DNA of 64,000 nucleotides from Streptomyces hokutonensis. Lineage in GTDB: Bacteria; Actinomycetota; Actinomycetes; Streptomycetales; Streptomycetaceae. The notes under the pieces are model-generated. The model saw only the letters and a program-made list of their open reading frames with translations, was not told the DNA's origin and did not search any database. The DNA lies in contig NZ_BARG01000025.1 of the NCBI RefSeq assembly GCF_000376565.1, positions 178,485 to 242,484 on the forward strand. The letters are read 5' to 3'. The position numbers were made by a program, and so were the translations under genes. Shown one piece after another: positions 26,476-34,737 of the stretch. Every line of letters starts with the position of its first letter. Position 1 is the first letter of the stretch.

Positions 26476-27579
26476 ATGACCAGCAGCACGAACAATGACG
26501 GCAGAGCGCTCGCCGCCACCGACCGCCGTCTCTTCCTCAAGCGGGGACTGCAGCTGGGCGGCGCCGTGCTGCTCGGCGGCCCGTTGCTCGCCGCCTGCGG
26601 CGACTCCGACTCGTCGTCCTCGGGCTCCTCATCTGCCTCCGGTTCCAAGAGCTTCGGTGAACTGACGCTGCGGCTGTCCTGGATCAAGAACGTCGAGTTC
26701 GCGGGCAGTTACATCGCGGACAGCAAGGGCTACTACACGGCCGAGGGCTTCTCGAAGGCCACGCTGATCGGTGGCGGTCCGACCGCGACACCGATGGAGA
26801 CGGACGTCGTCACCAAGAAGGCGCTCGTCGCGATCAGCGGCCCCGACATCACCGGCGCGGCCATCGCCAAGGGCGCGCCGCTGAAGATCATTGGCGCGCA
26901 GTACCAGAAGAACCCGTTCTGCATCATGTCGATGACCAAGGACCCGATCACCAAGCCGGAGGACATGTACGGCAAGAAGATCGGCGTCCAGGCGAGCAAC
27001 GAGTCCATCTGGGCGGCGTACATGAAGGCGACCGGCCTCGACGCGTCGAAGATCACGAAGGTGCCGGTGCAGTTCGACCCGCTGCCCCTGACCCAGGGCA
27101 CCGTCGACGGCTGGTTCTCCTTCGTGACCAATGAGCCGAACACGCTGCGTCTGAAGGGCTTCAAGGTCTCGACGATGCTGCTCGCCGACACCGGCTACCC
27201 GCTGGTCTCGGAGACGTACTGCGTCCGCCAGGACACCATCGACAAGCAGCGCGACCTGCTCAAGGCGTTCCTGCGCGCGGAGATCAAGGGCTGGAAGGCG
27301 AGCATCGCCGACCCGGCGCTCGGCGCCAGGCTCGCGGCCGAGACCTACGGCAAGGGGCTCGGGCTGACGACCGCGGAACAGACCCTGGAGTCCAAGGACC
27401 AGAACGACCTGCTGGTGAGCGCGGACACCAAGAAGAACGGCCTGTTCACGGTCACGCAGACGCTGATCGAGGAGAACATCAAGACGCTGAAGTACGGCGG
27501 CGTGGAGATGACCGCCGCCAAGCTCTTCGACCTCTCGCTCCTGGACGAGGTCTACAAGGAAGACCCCAGCCTGATCTGA
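26476..27579 (+). CDS. NitT/TauT-type ABC importer, substrate-binding lipoprotein (NMT1/THI5-like)
   Basis: 367 residues from ATG 26476. The N-terminus has a twin-arginine motif (DRRLFLKRG) and a lipobox LLAAC with Cys41, so it is a Tat-exported lipoprotein. [26 protein letters not shown] and the [20 protein letters not shown] region match the NMT1/THI5-like fold that binds sulfonates, nitrate, pyrimidine precursors or aromatic acids. It is followed by its ATPase and two permeases, and it is preceded by an oxygenase that presumably attacks the imported ligand. Confidence 0.92.
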   Translation: MTSSTNNDGRALAATDRRLFLKRGLQLGGAVLLGGPLLAACGDSDSSSSGSSSASGSKSFGELTLRLSWIKNVEFAGSYIADSKGYYTAEGFSKATLIGGGPTATPMETDVVTKKALVAISGPDITGAAIAKGAPLKIIGAQYQKNPFCIMSMTKDPITKPEDMYGKKIGVQASNESIWAAYMKATGLDASKITKVPVQFDPLPLTQGTVDGWFSFVTNEPNTLRLKGFKVSTMLLADTGYPLVSETYCVRQDTIDKQRDLLKAFLRAEIKGWKASIADPALGARLAAETYGKGLGLTTAEQTLESKDQNDLLVSADTKKNGLFTVTQTLIEENIKTLKYGGVEMTAAKLFDLSLLDEVYKEDPSLI

Positions 27580-27583
27580 GGCC

Positions 27584-27626
27584 CCCGCCGGTACCGGTGC
27601 GGCCCCGTCGGCCCGCCGGTACCGGT
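27584..27626. repeat. Two 15-bp direct repeats between importer genes
   Basis: CCCGCCGGTACCGGT occurs at 27584-27598 and again at 27612-27626 (28-bp period). Each contains the palindrome CCGGTACCGG. They lie in the 82-bp gap between the binding-protein and ATPase genes, and could tune relative expression by RNA folding or be a regulator site. Confidence 0.55.
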
Positions 27627-27661
27627 TCTCCCCTACCCGCACCGCACCCAGAGGTCACCTG

Positions 27662-28513
27662 ATGAGTACCGCAGCAGCAGTTCCCGAAGCGTCCGACGAC
27701 TCCGGAGGACCGGCCGACGCCGGCACCGGGCTGTCCCTGCGCGGGCTGAGCAAGGAGTTCGCGCTCGGCCGGCGCCGTGTTCCCGCGCTGGCCGGCGTCG
27801 ATCTGGACACCGCCGAGGGCCAGTTCCTCTCGCTGCTCGGGCCGTCGGGCTGCGGCAAGTCGACCGTGCTGCGGATCCTCGCCGGGCTCGACAGCCCCAC
27901 CTCCGGTACGGCGCTCGTCCACGGCGAGGCTCCGGAGGCGGCCCGCAAACGCCACCACCTGGGCATAGCCTTCCAGGACGCCGCCCTGCTGCCCTGGCGC
28001 TCGGTCGCAGCCAACATCCGGCTCCCGCTGGAGATCAGCGGCATCAAGCCCGACCCGGCGGCGATCGCCGACCTCATCGAGCTGGTCGGCCTCGAAGGCT
28101 TCGAGAAGGCCCGCCCCGCCCAGCTCTCCGGCGGCATGCGGCAGCGCGTGGCGATCGCCCGCTCCCTCGTCGTAGACCCCAAGGTGCTGCTGCTGGACGA
28201 GCCGTTCGGCGCACTGGACGACATGACCCGGCAGCGGCTGAACCTCGAACTCCAGCGCATCTGGCAGGCCCGCGCGGTGACCACCCTGCTGGTCACCCAC
28301 TCCATCAACGAGGCCGTGCTGCTCAGTGACACCGTCGCCGTCATGTCCCCGAGGCCCGGCCGGATCGTGGAGGTCGTCACCATCGACCTGCCCCGGCCGC
28401 GCACCCCGGAGATGATGCGCTCGCCCGAATTCCACGCGTACGCCGACCAGTTGTCGGAACTCCTGTTCGGCCGCGCCGAGACCCCCGCCGAGCCCGAGCC
28501 GGAGGCGTCATGA
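27662..28513 (+). CDS. NitT/TauT-type ABC importer, ATP-binding subunit
   Basis: 283 residues. Walker [20 protein letters not shown]-loop [14 protein letters not shown], signature [15 protein letters not shown], Walker [14 protein letters not shown] and switch His ([13 protein letters not shown]) are all present, typical of the TauB/SsuB group. The gene overlaps the first permease by 4 bp (ATGA at 28510-28513). It powers the importer whose binding protein is at 26476. Confidence 0.95.
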   Translation: MSTAAAVPEASDDSGGPADAGTGLSLRGLSKEFALGRRRVPALAGVDLDTAEGQFLSLLGPSGCGKSTVLRILAGLDSPTSGTALVHGEAPEAARKRHHLGIAFQDAALLPWRSVAANIRLPLEISGIKPDPAAIADLIELVGLEGFEKARPAQLSGGMRQRVAIARSLVVDPKVLLLDEPFGALDDMTRQRLNLELQRIWQARAVTTLLVTHSINEAVLLSDTVAVMSPRPGRIVEVVTIDLPRPRTPEMMRSPEFHAYADQLSELLFGRAETPAEPEPEAS

Positions 28514-29289
28514 GTACGAGGCGTTCCGCCTGGGCCGGCGGGGCGATCGGCATCGCCGCCCTGATCGGCGCGTGGTCACTGCTGTCCACCACGCTCGTCG
28601 GCCCGGGGGACGGAGTACCCACCCCCTGGGCGGTCGTGGCGAGCGTGTTCGACGACGGCTGGTCCTTCTACGGCCCGCATGTCACGCAGACCGTGGGCGA
28701 GGCCCTGACCGGGTACCTGCTCGGCAACGGGCTGGCGCTGGGCCTGGCGGTGCTGGTGCTGCTGGTGCCCGTCCTGGAGCGGGTGATCACGCAGATCGCG
28801 GTGGCCTCGTACTGCCTGCCGATCGTGGCGATCGGCCCGATCCTGTCCCTCGTCCTGGACGGGGACAAGCCGATGGCGGCGATGGCCGGGCTCTCGGTCT
28901 TCTTCACCACCCTCATCGGCGCACTGCTCGGTCTGCGCTCGGCCGACCCGGTCACCCTCGACCTGGTACGCGCCTACGGCGGCGGCCGCTGGCAGCAGAT
29001 GCTGCGGGTCCGGCTGATCGCCGCGCTGCCCAGCACGCTGGCCGCGCTGAAGATCGCCGGTCCGGCGGCGCTGCTCGGCGCGATCATCGGCGAGTACCTC
29101 GGCCGCGTCGACAGCGGCCTCGGCATCGCCATGACCATCGCACAGCAACAACTCGACGTGCCCCGCACCTGGGGCATCGCCCTGGTCTCGGGCGCGGTGG
29201 CGGGCGTCGCGTACGGCGCGGTCGGGCTCGTCGCCCGCTACGCCCTGCCGTGGTCGCGTACGACGACAGTGGAAGGCGGAGGCGCATGA
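28510..29289 (+). CDS. NitT/TauT-type ABC importer, permease 1
   Basis: 259 residues with about six membrane helices. The EAA loop contact with the ATPase is visible as [35 protein letters not shown]. Translationally coupled on both sides: start overlaps the ATPase stop by 4 bp, and its stop overlaps the next permease start by 4 bp. Two different permeases imply a heterodimeric channel, which is unusual for TauC/SsuC systems that use a homodimer. Confidence 0.92.
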   Translation: MSTRRSAWAGGAIGIAALIGAWSLLSTTLVGPGDGVPTPWAVVASVFDDGWSFYGPHVTQTVGEALTGYLLGNGLALGLAVLVLLVPVLERVITQIAVASYCLPIVAIGPILSLVLDGDKPMAAMAGLSVFFTTLIGALLGLRSADPVTLDLVRAYGGGRWQQMLRVRLIAALPSTLAALKIAGPAALLGAIIGEYLGRVDSGLGIAMTIAQQQLDVPRTWGIALVSGAVAGVAYGAVGLVARYALPWSRTTTVEGGGA

Positions 29290-30119
29290 GCACCGCGACA
29301 GAGACGGCGAGGGTCCCCGTGCTGCGCTTCGCGACGGGCGTGCTGCGCCCCCTGCTGAACGTGGTCGTGACGATGACGGCCGTCGTCGTCCTGTGGATCG
29401 TCTTCCTTCAGGTCTACGACCTGGACCCGCTGGTGGCCAAATCACCGGTCGACATCTTCCACTACCTGTTCACGGGCGCGGACGCGGGTGCCCACCGCTC
29501 CCTGGTCGCCTCCGGCCTGGGCCGCACCCTGCTCGACGCAGGCCTCGGCTTCGTGGCCGGGCTGGTGGCGGCGGTGGGCGTGGCGGTCGTCTTCGTCCTT
29601 CTCCGGAGCGTCGAGCAGGCCCTGCTCCCGATGGCGGTCGTCGTACGCTCGGTACCCCTGGTGGCGATGACCCCGCTCATCACCCTCGTCTTCGGCCGCG
29701 GTCTGATGGCCACGACCGTCATCAGCGGCCTGGTCGTCTTCTTCCCCGCCCTGGTCACCATGACATTCGGCCTGCGCTCGGCCTCCCGCCAGGCGGCCGA
29801 TCTGTGCCGCGCGTACGGCGCCGGGAGCTGGACCGTCGCCCGCAAGGTCATGCTGCCCAGCGCGGTCCCGGCGTTCTTCGCCAGCGCCCGGGTCGGCGTG
29901 CCCGGCGCGCTGATCGGCGCGATGCTCGCCGAATGGCTCTCCACCGGCCAGGGCCTCGGCTACGCCATGCTCAAGGACTCCTCGACCTTCGACTACGACC
30001 ATCTCTGGGCCTCGGTCGCCGTCCTCACCGCGGTGTCCGCGCTCGCGTACAACATCATCGCGGCCGTCGAGACCGTCGCCCTGGCCCGCTTCGCGCCCGA
30101 CATCCGCCCAGGTACGTGA
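29286..30119 (+). CDS. NitT/TauT-type ABC importer, permease 2
   Basis: 277 residues from ATG 29286, overlapping the previous gene (ATGA). Six helices and the coupling loop SRQAADLCRAYGAGSWTVARKVMLPSAVPAFFASARVG mark it as the second transmembrane subunit. It is the last recognisable gene of the Rieske-ABC operon. Downstream DNA is non-coding or decayed. Confidence 0.92.
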   Translation: MSTATETARVPVLRFATGVLRPLLNVVVTMTAVVVLWIVFLQVYDLDPLVAKSPVDIFHYLFTGADAGAHRSLVASGLGRTLLDAGLGFVAGLVAAVGVAVVFVLLRSVEQALLPMAVVVRSVPLVAMTPLITLVFGRGLMATTVISGLVVFFPALVTMTFGLRSASRQAADLCRAYGAGSWTVARKVMLPSAVPAFFASARVGVPGALIGAMLAEWLSTGQGLGYAMLKDSSTFDYDHLWASVAVLTAVSALAYNIIAAVETVALARFAPDIRPGT

Positions 30120-30207
30120 CCCCGACTGTCTCGCTGAACGCAACCATTTCGAGTCGGGCGGCCCCCAGATCTCGTGTCTCACACTTCGAGGTGTCGAGCA
30201 ACGCCGT

Positions 30208-30276
30208 GTGAATGAGCGGAAGACCCTCCCGGACGGGAGTGCCGATGCCGTCGTCACCGCCCCGCCGTACAACTCC
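30208..30276 (+). pseudogene. Remnant of an N4/N6-type DNA methyltransferase
   Basis: From about codon 6 of the GTG at 30208 the frame reads KTLPDGSADAVVTAPPYNSG. This matches motif IV and flanks of amino-methyltransferases (LPDxSxDAVVTDPPYNSG). The catalytic DPPY is changed to APPY, and the flanking frame has no further similarity. Only about 20 residues remain, so this could be chance, but the run of matches is long for random high-GC sequence. Confidence 0.4.
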
Positions 30277-30466
30277 GGCCCTGCGGACGGCGGGCCGGCC
30301 CCGGAGCGGCACGACCCCGTGGATCAAGCCCGCCGACCGGCCTCACAAGGGCGGTGCCGAGTACAGCCACGACAGGGGGGAGACGGCCTGTGACGCGACA
30401 CGGCCCCTGCCCGGGCGGTCCACGTCGACCCCGACGTGTGGGTCCGCCGCGGTCCGTCTCCCGTGG

Positions 30467-30610
30467 CTACGCGACCGTCCGGCCGATGAAACAGCCGCCG
30501 AGGAGGCTCCCGACGAGGACGATGATCCAGAGGTCCGTGAGGCGGCCCAGCCGGACGGCCGCGATCAGCACGGCGCCGACCGTGACCGCGGTGCTCGGCC
30601 TCAACTCCCC
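30467..30610 (-). pseudogene. C-terminal fragment of a membrane protein
   Basis: The minus-strand frame ending at stop 30467 encodes about 46 residues with a membrane segment (VTVGAVLIAAVRLGRL, then DLWIIVLVGSLLGG). It has no start and runs directly into the serine-hydrolase remnant upstream in another frame. It looks like the tail of a deleted transporter gene. The family was not identified. Confidence 0.4.
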
Positions 30611-30905
30611 GGCACCGTCGGCTTCGCCGGCTCCGGCAGCCACTCCTCCGCCGGGGCGTGCAGCGCGAGGCGCCCGTCCTCCACCGGCGCCAGGACCGCC
30701 GCCGCCGTGACCGGCTTGCTGACCGACGCGATCCGGAAGATCGAGTCCGGAAGATCGAGTCCCGGGCCATCGGCGCGGTGCCTTCCAGGTCGGCGGAGCC
30801 GACGGCCACCACCTCGACGTCGTCGCCGCGGGCCACCAGACCCACCGCCCCCGGAACGGTGCCGTCGTCGACGCGTTGCCGCAGGGTGTCGCGGACAGAG
30901 CTCAT
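30601..30905 (-). pseudogene. Broken serine hydrolase (beta-lactamase/class C type), frameshifted and truncated
   Basis: From ATG 30905 the frame reads MSSVRDTLRQRVDDGTVPGA and on to APMARDSIFR, the usual start of beta-lactamase-fold serine hydrolases. It then jumps frame. The other frame carries DSIFRIASVSKPVTAAAVL with the catalytic SxxK (SVSK), through LAPVEDGRLAL to WLPEPAKPTV. The shift is caused by an exact 14-bp tandem duplication (30735-30748 and 30749-30762). The gene also stops after about 95 residues of a normally 350-450-residue protein, so it is dead. Confidence 0.85.
30735..30762. repeat. 14-bp tandem duplication causing the frameshift
   Basis: GGAAGATCGAGTCC occurs twice in direct contact (30735-30748, 30749-30762). 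Removing one copy restores a continuous serine-hydrolase frame across the site. Confidence 0.9.
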
Positions 30906-31071
30906 CGGTCGGGAATCTCGCGAGTGGCAGGGCATCGCTCCGGGCGGAACCTGCCCGGGTCTGATCCCGGTGCGGGTAGGGCGTCGTCCACCCGGAGCGA
31001 CAGTCGGGTACTCCGCAGGCGCGCGTGCGACCGCTCCTGGAAGTCGAACGGGTCACTCACTCACGGCGGGC

Positions 31072-31548
31072 TCAGCTGAAGACGAAGGGCCCGGGCGACT
31101 GGGCGGCGCTCGACGTACAGGTGACGGAGATGCCGAAGATGACCATCTTCAGTGAGCCGTTGTAGAAGTCCAGGTGATCGCCGACGGCCACGGTGCCGGG
31201 CAGCGGACCGACGGTGACCGCGCCGCCCGCGGGTATGGCCGGGTTCACGGTGCCGCTGAACACCCGGTTGGCGCCTGTGGAGTTGGTCATGGTGAGCGTG
31301 GAACTGATGGAGTTCGCCGACAGGGCGAGCGGCGTGGTGATGGCGGTGGAGTTGAGGGTGATGGTGGCCGAAGTGCTGCTGACCTGGGTCGCGGTCAGCG
31401 TGGCCGCGCCACCGCCGAAGATGCCGCAGGAGGCGGTGATGGTGGCGGTGGCCGGGGTGACGGCGGCGGACGCGGAGGGCGCGAAGGCCAGCGTCGTGGC
31501 GGCGACGACCGCAGCTGTGAGTGCCGCACCCGTGGTTAATCGCTTCAT
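31072..31548 (-). CDS. Small secreted protein of unknown function
   Basis: 158 residues with a clear signal peptide (MKRLTTGAALTAAVVAATTLAFAPSASA, cleavage about residue 28). The mature part is Thr/Ser/Ala-rich with alternating beta-like segments (ATLTATQVSSTSATITLNS) and two Cys (in ASCGIFGG and SVTCTSS) that could form one disulfide. It resembles the small Ig-like secreted proteins that are common in Streptomyces. I do not recognise a family. A GGGAAGGGA site precedes the ATG. Confidence 0.78.
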   Translation of the reverse strand: MKRLTTGAALTAAVVAATTLAFAPSASAAVTPATATITASCGIFGGGAATLTATQVSSTSATITLNSTAITTPLALSANSISSTLTMTNSTGANRVFSGTVNPAIPAGGAVTVGPLPGTVAVGDHLDFYNGSLKMVIFGISVTCTSSAAQSPGPFVFS

Positions 31549-31645
31549 GGGGATCGTGTTCCCTTCCCGTTGACGGGAGTGCCATGTTGTGGGACGGCGA
31601 CCCCGGGCCGGGTGGGTGCGGGCACACTGCGGGGGATCGAATCTG

Positions 31646-31662
31646 ACGGTCCGTCGGACCGT
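31646..31662. promoter_or_regulatory. Perfect dyad upstream of the amine cassette
   Basis: ACGGTCC-GTC-GGACCGT (31646-31662) has 7-bp perfect arms. A looser repeat ACGACC/GGTCGT lies at 31694-31717. Both fall in the 280-bp gap between the divergent secreted-protein gene and the glutamine-synthetase-like gene, so either may be the operator of the XRE-cupin regulator encoded later in the cassette. Confidence 0.45.
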
Positions 31663-31830
31663 ACGACCCCCATTGATACGCGGGCAACACAGAACGACCT
31701 AGTTGAAATTCGGTCGTCTGTGGCCTTGCGGCTTACGGGGAGCTTGCATGGCGGAAATCCCTCCGTAACGCCAGCCGTGTCTACTCATATGCAACATAGA
31801 TTCATGACAGTGGACATCCTGGAGGGATCC

Positions 31831-33147
31831 ATGGCGACCGCCACCCCCGATCTCGCCGAACTGGTCCGCGCCGACGGCATCGAGTTCGTCCTGGCCGTCT
31901 TCGTCGACCTCACCGGCAAGCCGTGCGCCAAGCTGGTCCCGGCCCAGGCCGTGGAGGAGCTCCGGGACGCGGGCGTCGGCTTCGCCGGATACGCGGCCGG
32001 CGCGCTCGGCCAGCAGCCCAGCGACCCCGACGTCATCGCGCGCCCGGACGCCACCTCGTACACCCCTCTCCCCTTCGTCAAACCCGGTCTCGCGCTGGTC
32101 CACTGCGATCCGCACGTCGAGGGAGAGCCCTGGCCATACGCCCCACGCGTCATCCTGCGCCGACTGATCGAGCGGGCCGCCGGGCAGGGGCTGTCCCTCT
32201 CCGTGGGCGCCGAGGTCGAGTACTTCCTCGTCAACCGGGACGAGCACGGCGTGCTCACCGTGGCCGACAGTCGCGACACCGCCGCCCAACCCTGCTACGA
32301 CGCACGCGGGTTGACCCGGATGTACGACCACCTCACCGCGGTCTCCAAGGCCATGAACTCCCTCGGCTGGGGCAACTACGCCAACGACCACGAGGACGGC
32401 AACGGCCAGTTCGAGCAGAACTTCCTGCACGCCGACGCCCTCACCACCGCCGACCGGGTCATCACCATGCGGTACCTGGTGTCGGTACTGGCCGAACAGC
32501 GGGGTATGACCGCCACGTTCATGCCGAAGCCGTTCACCGACCGCACCGGCACCGGCATGCACCTGCACATGTCGCTCTGGCGGGGCGACGACCCAGCGTT
32601 CCCCGACGCCACCGACGGGCGGGGCCTCGGCCTCTCCCCGCTCGCCTACTCCTTCGTCGCCGGGATCGTCGAGCACGCGCGGGCCCTCCAGGCCGTCATT
32701 GCGCCGACGGTCAACTCCTACAAGCGCACCGGCGCGGTCTCCACCCGCTCGGGCGCCACCTGGTCACCGCGTACGGCGGGTTACGGCGGCAACGACCGCA
32801 CGCACTTCGTGCGCGTCCCCGACGGCAACCGCATCGAACTGCGCGGCGGCGACGGCGCCGCCAACCCCTACCTCGCGGCGGCAGCGGCCCTGGCCGCCGG
32901 ACTCGACGGCATCGAGCGCGGCCTCGACCCCGGCGAGCCGGGCGCGACCGGCAAGGGCCCCGAACTCCCGCCGACCCTCCTGCACGCCGTCGAGGCACTC
33001 CAGGCGGACGACGTGGTCAGCGGTGCGCTGGACGCTGCCGGCACCGGGGTGAGCCGGTACTTCGCCGACCTCAAGCGCGAGGAGTTCTTCGACTGGCACG
33101 CCACGGTCGGCCCCTGGGAGCTCGACCGCTATCTGACCGCCTTCTGA
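31831..33147 (+). CDS. Type III glutamine-synthetase-like ligase (probable gamma-glutamylmethylamide synthetase)
   Basis: 438 residues from ATG 31831 (GGAGGG 5 nt upstream). Glutamine-synthetase landmarks: FVDLTGKPCAKLVP, VGAEVEYFLV (metal Glu), NDHEDGNGQFEQNF, FMPKPFTDRTGTGMHLHMSLW (metal His), APTVNSYKRTGA, and NRIELRGGDGAANPYLAAAA. This is the GlnT/GmaS group, whose characterised methylotroph members join glutamate and methylamine using ATP. It is followed directly by three split glutamate-synthase genes, exactly as in N-methylglutamate pathway clusters. Other amine substrates remain possible. Confidence 0.85.
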   Translation: MATATPDLAELVRADGIEFVLAVFVDLTGKPCAKLVPAQAVEELRDAGVGFAGYAAGALGQQPSDPDVIARPDATSYTPLPFVKPGLALVHCDPHVEGEPWPYAPRVILRRLIERAAGQGLSLSVGAEVEYFLVNRDEHGVLTVADSRDTAAQPCYDARGLTRMYDHLTAVSKAMNSLGWGNYANDHEDGNGQFEQNFLHADALTTADRVITMRYLVSVLAEQRGMTATFMPKPFTDRTGTGMHLHMSLWRGDDPAFPDATDGRGLGLSPLAYSFVAGIVEHARALQAVIAPTVNSYKRTGAVSTRSGATWSPRTAGYGGNDRTHFVRVPDGNRIELRGGDGAANPYLAAAAALAAGLDGIERGLDPGEPGATGKGPELPPTLLHAVEALQADDVVSGALDAAGTGVSRYFADLKREEFFDWHATVGPWELDRYLTAF

Positions 33148-33185
33148 CCACCTTCCGCTTTCGCCTCCATCTGAAGGGACTTGAG

Positions 33186-34061
33186 ATGTGCGGAATCGTG
33201 GGGCTCCATCTGCGTGAGCCCGCACTCGAACCACGCCTCGGAGAGCTGCTCACCGCGATGCTGGGCCAGGTCGTCGAACGCGGACCCGACTCGGCCGGTG
33301 TCGCGGTCTACGGCGACCCGCGCCTGTCCCCGCCGGGACGCGCCGCCGTCTCCCTGCTGGGCGTGACGCCGGCCGACGCGGAGGCCGCGCTGCCGGGCAC
33401 GACGGCCGTCGCGGCCGATGTCACCACGGTCGTCCACGCGGACCTTTCCGTCGCCGCCCTGCTCGCGGCCGTCGCGGACGCGCTGCCGCGCGCGACCGTC
33501 ATCGGCTCCGGCACCGACATGGCCGTACTCAAGGGCACGGGAAATCCGGTGGAGTTGGCCGAATCCTTCGGGCTCGCGAACGTCACCGGCTGGCAGGGCG
33601 TCGGGCACACCCGGATGGCCACCGAGTCGGCGGTCACCCCCGAGGGCGCGCACCCCTTCTCCGTCGGACCCGGTCAATGCCTGGTCCACAACGGGTCGTT
33701 CGCCAACCACGCCACCATCCGACGCGAACTCCGCGCCCAGGGAGTGGAGTTCGACAGCGAGAACGACTCCGAGGTCGGCGCCCGCTTCGTCGCGCACCAA
33801 CTCTCCGAAGGTGCCGACCCGGAGAAGGCACTGCGGCTGCTGTGCGAGCGCTTCGACGGCTTCTACACCCTGCTGGTGTCCACGAGTGACTCCTTCGCCA
33901 TCGTCCGTGACGCCATCGCCTGCAAGCCCGCCCTCGTCGCCGAGACCGACGCCTGGGTGGCGATGGCCTCCGAGTACCGCGCCCTGGACGTCCTGCCGGG
34001 CATCGAGAACGCCCGCATCTTCGAACCCGAACCGGAAGAGGTGTACGTATGGCGACGCTGA
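33186..34061 (+). CDS. Class II glutamine amidotransferase subunit (GlxB / MgsA-like)
   Basis: 291 residues from ATG 33186. MCGIVGLH places the N-terminal nucleophile Cys at position 2. VERGPDSAGVAVYG, GHTRMATESAVTPEGAHPF and CLVHNGSFANH are the Ntn-amidotransferase substrate loops. It corresponds to the amidotransferase domain of GltB made as a separate protein. In methylamine users the homologue MgsA is a subunit of N-methylglutamate synthase. Overlaps the next gene by 13 bp, so translation is coupled. Confidence 0.9.
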   Translation: MCGIVGLHLREPALEPRLGELLTAMLGQVVERGPDSAGVAVYGDPRLSPPGRAAVSLLGVTPADAEAALPGTTAVAADVTTVVHADLSVAALLAAVADALPRATVIGSGTDMAVLKGTGNPVELAESFGLANVTGWQGVGHTRMATESAVTPEGAHPFSVGPGQCLVHNGSFANHATIRRELRAQGVEFDSENDSEVGARFVAHQLSEGADPEKALRLLCERFDGFYTLLVSTSDSFAIVRDAIACKPALVAETDAWVAMASEYRALDVLPGIENARIFEPEPEEVYVWRR

Positions 34062-34723
34062 TCGACCTGGCCGAGACTCCGGTACGGGAGCTCAACCAGG
34101 CCCTGCACACACCCTCGACCGCGACCTGGCGGATTCTCAACCCGCGGGGCGCGCACGCCGTGGCCTGCGGCATCCGTGAGGACCTCGCCGTAGAGGTGGA
34201 GGGTCACGTCGGCTACTACTGCGCGGGCATGAACCAGCACGCCACCGTCACCGTCCACGGCAACGCGGGCACCGGCGTCGCCGAGAACATGATGTCCGGC
34301 ACCGTGCGCGTGCGCGGCAACGCCTCCCAGTCCGCCGGAGCCACCGCACACGGCGGCCTCCTGGTGATCGACGGCGATGCCGCCGCGCGGTGCGGCATCT
34401 CCATGAAGGGCGTGGACATCGTCGTGGGCGGAAACGTCGGCCACATGAGCGCGTTCATGGGACAGGCCGGGCGACTGGTGGTCTGCGGTGACGCGGGCGA
34501 CGCCCTGGGGGACTCCCTCTACGAGGCGCGGATCTACGTCCGCGGGACGGTCAAGTCCCTCGGCGCCGACTGCGTGGAGAAGGAGATGCGGCCCGAACAC
34601 CACGCGGAGCTCGCCGAGTTGCTCAAGGCGGCGGAGCGGGACGAGGACCCCGCCGACTTCCGCCGCTACGGATCGGCCCGCGAGCTGTACCACTTCGACG
34701 TCGACAACACGGCAGCGTACTGA
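34049..34723 (+). CDS. GXGXG-motif glutamate-synthase subunit (GlxC / MgsB-like)
   Basis: 224 residues from ATG 34049. Repeats of the right-handed beta-helix type (VTVHGNAGTGVAENM, VRVRGNASQSAGATAHGG, VVGGNVGHMSAFMGQAGRLVVCGDAGDALGDSLYEARIYVRG) match the C-terminal GXGXG domain of GltB. It holds the complex together structurally. It is the middle piece of the split synthase, between the amidotransferase and the FMN subunit. Confidence 0.92.
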   Translation: MATLIDLAETPVRELNQALHTPSTATWRILNPRGAHAVACGIREDLAVEVEGHVGYYCAGMNQHATVTVHGNAGTGVAENMMSGTVRVRGNASQSAGATAHGGLLVIDGDAAARCGISMKGVDIVVGGNVGHMSAFMGQAGRLVVCGDAGDALGDSLYEARIYVRGTVKSLGADCVEKEMRPEHHAELAELLKAAERDEDPADFRRYGSARELYHFDVDNTAAY

Positions 34724-34737
34724 GGGAGTTCGAAACC

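Larger units (their letters stand above)
30120..31071. other. Region of decayed gene remnants
   Basis: No intact gene fits this 950-bp stretch. It contains a short piece resembling a DNA methyltransferase (plus strand, 30208), a membrane-protein C-terminus (minus strand, 30467) and a frameshifted, truncated serine hydrolase (minus strand, 30905). These abut without intact promoters or stops, so successive deletions or insertions seem to have happened here between the Rieske operon and the amine cassette. Confidence 0.65.
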
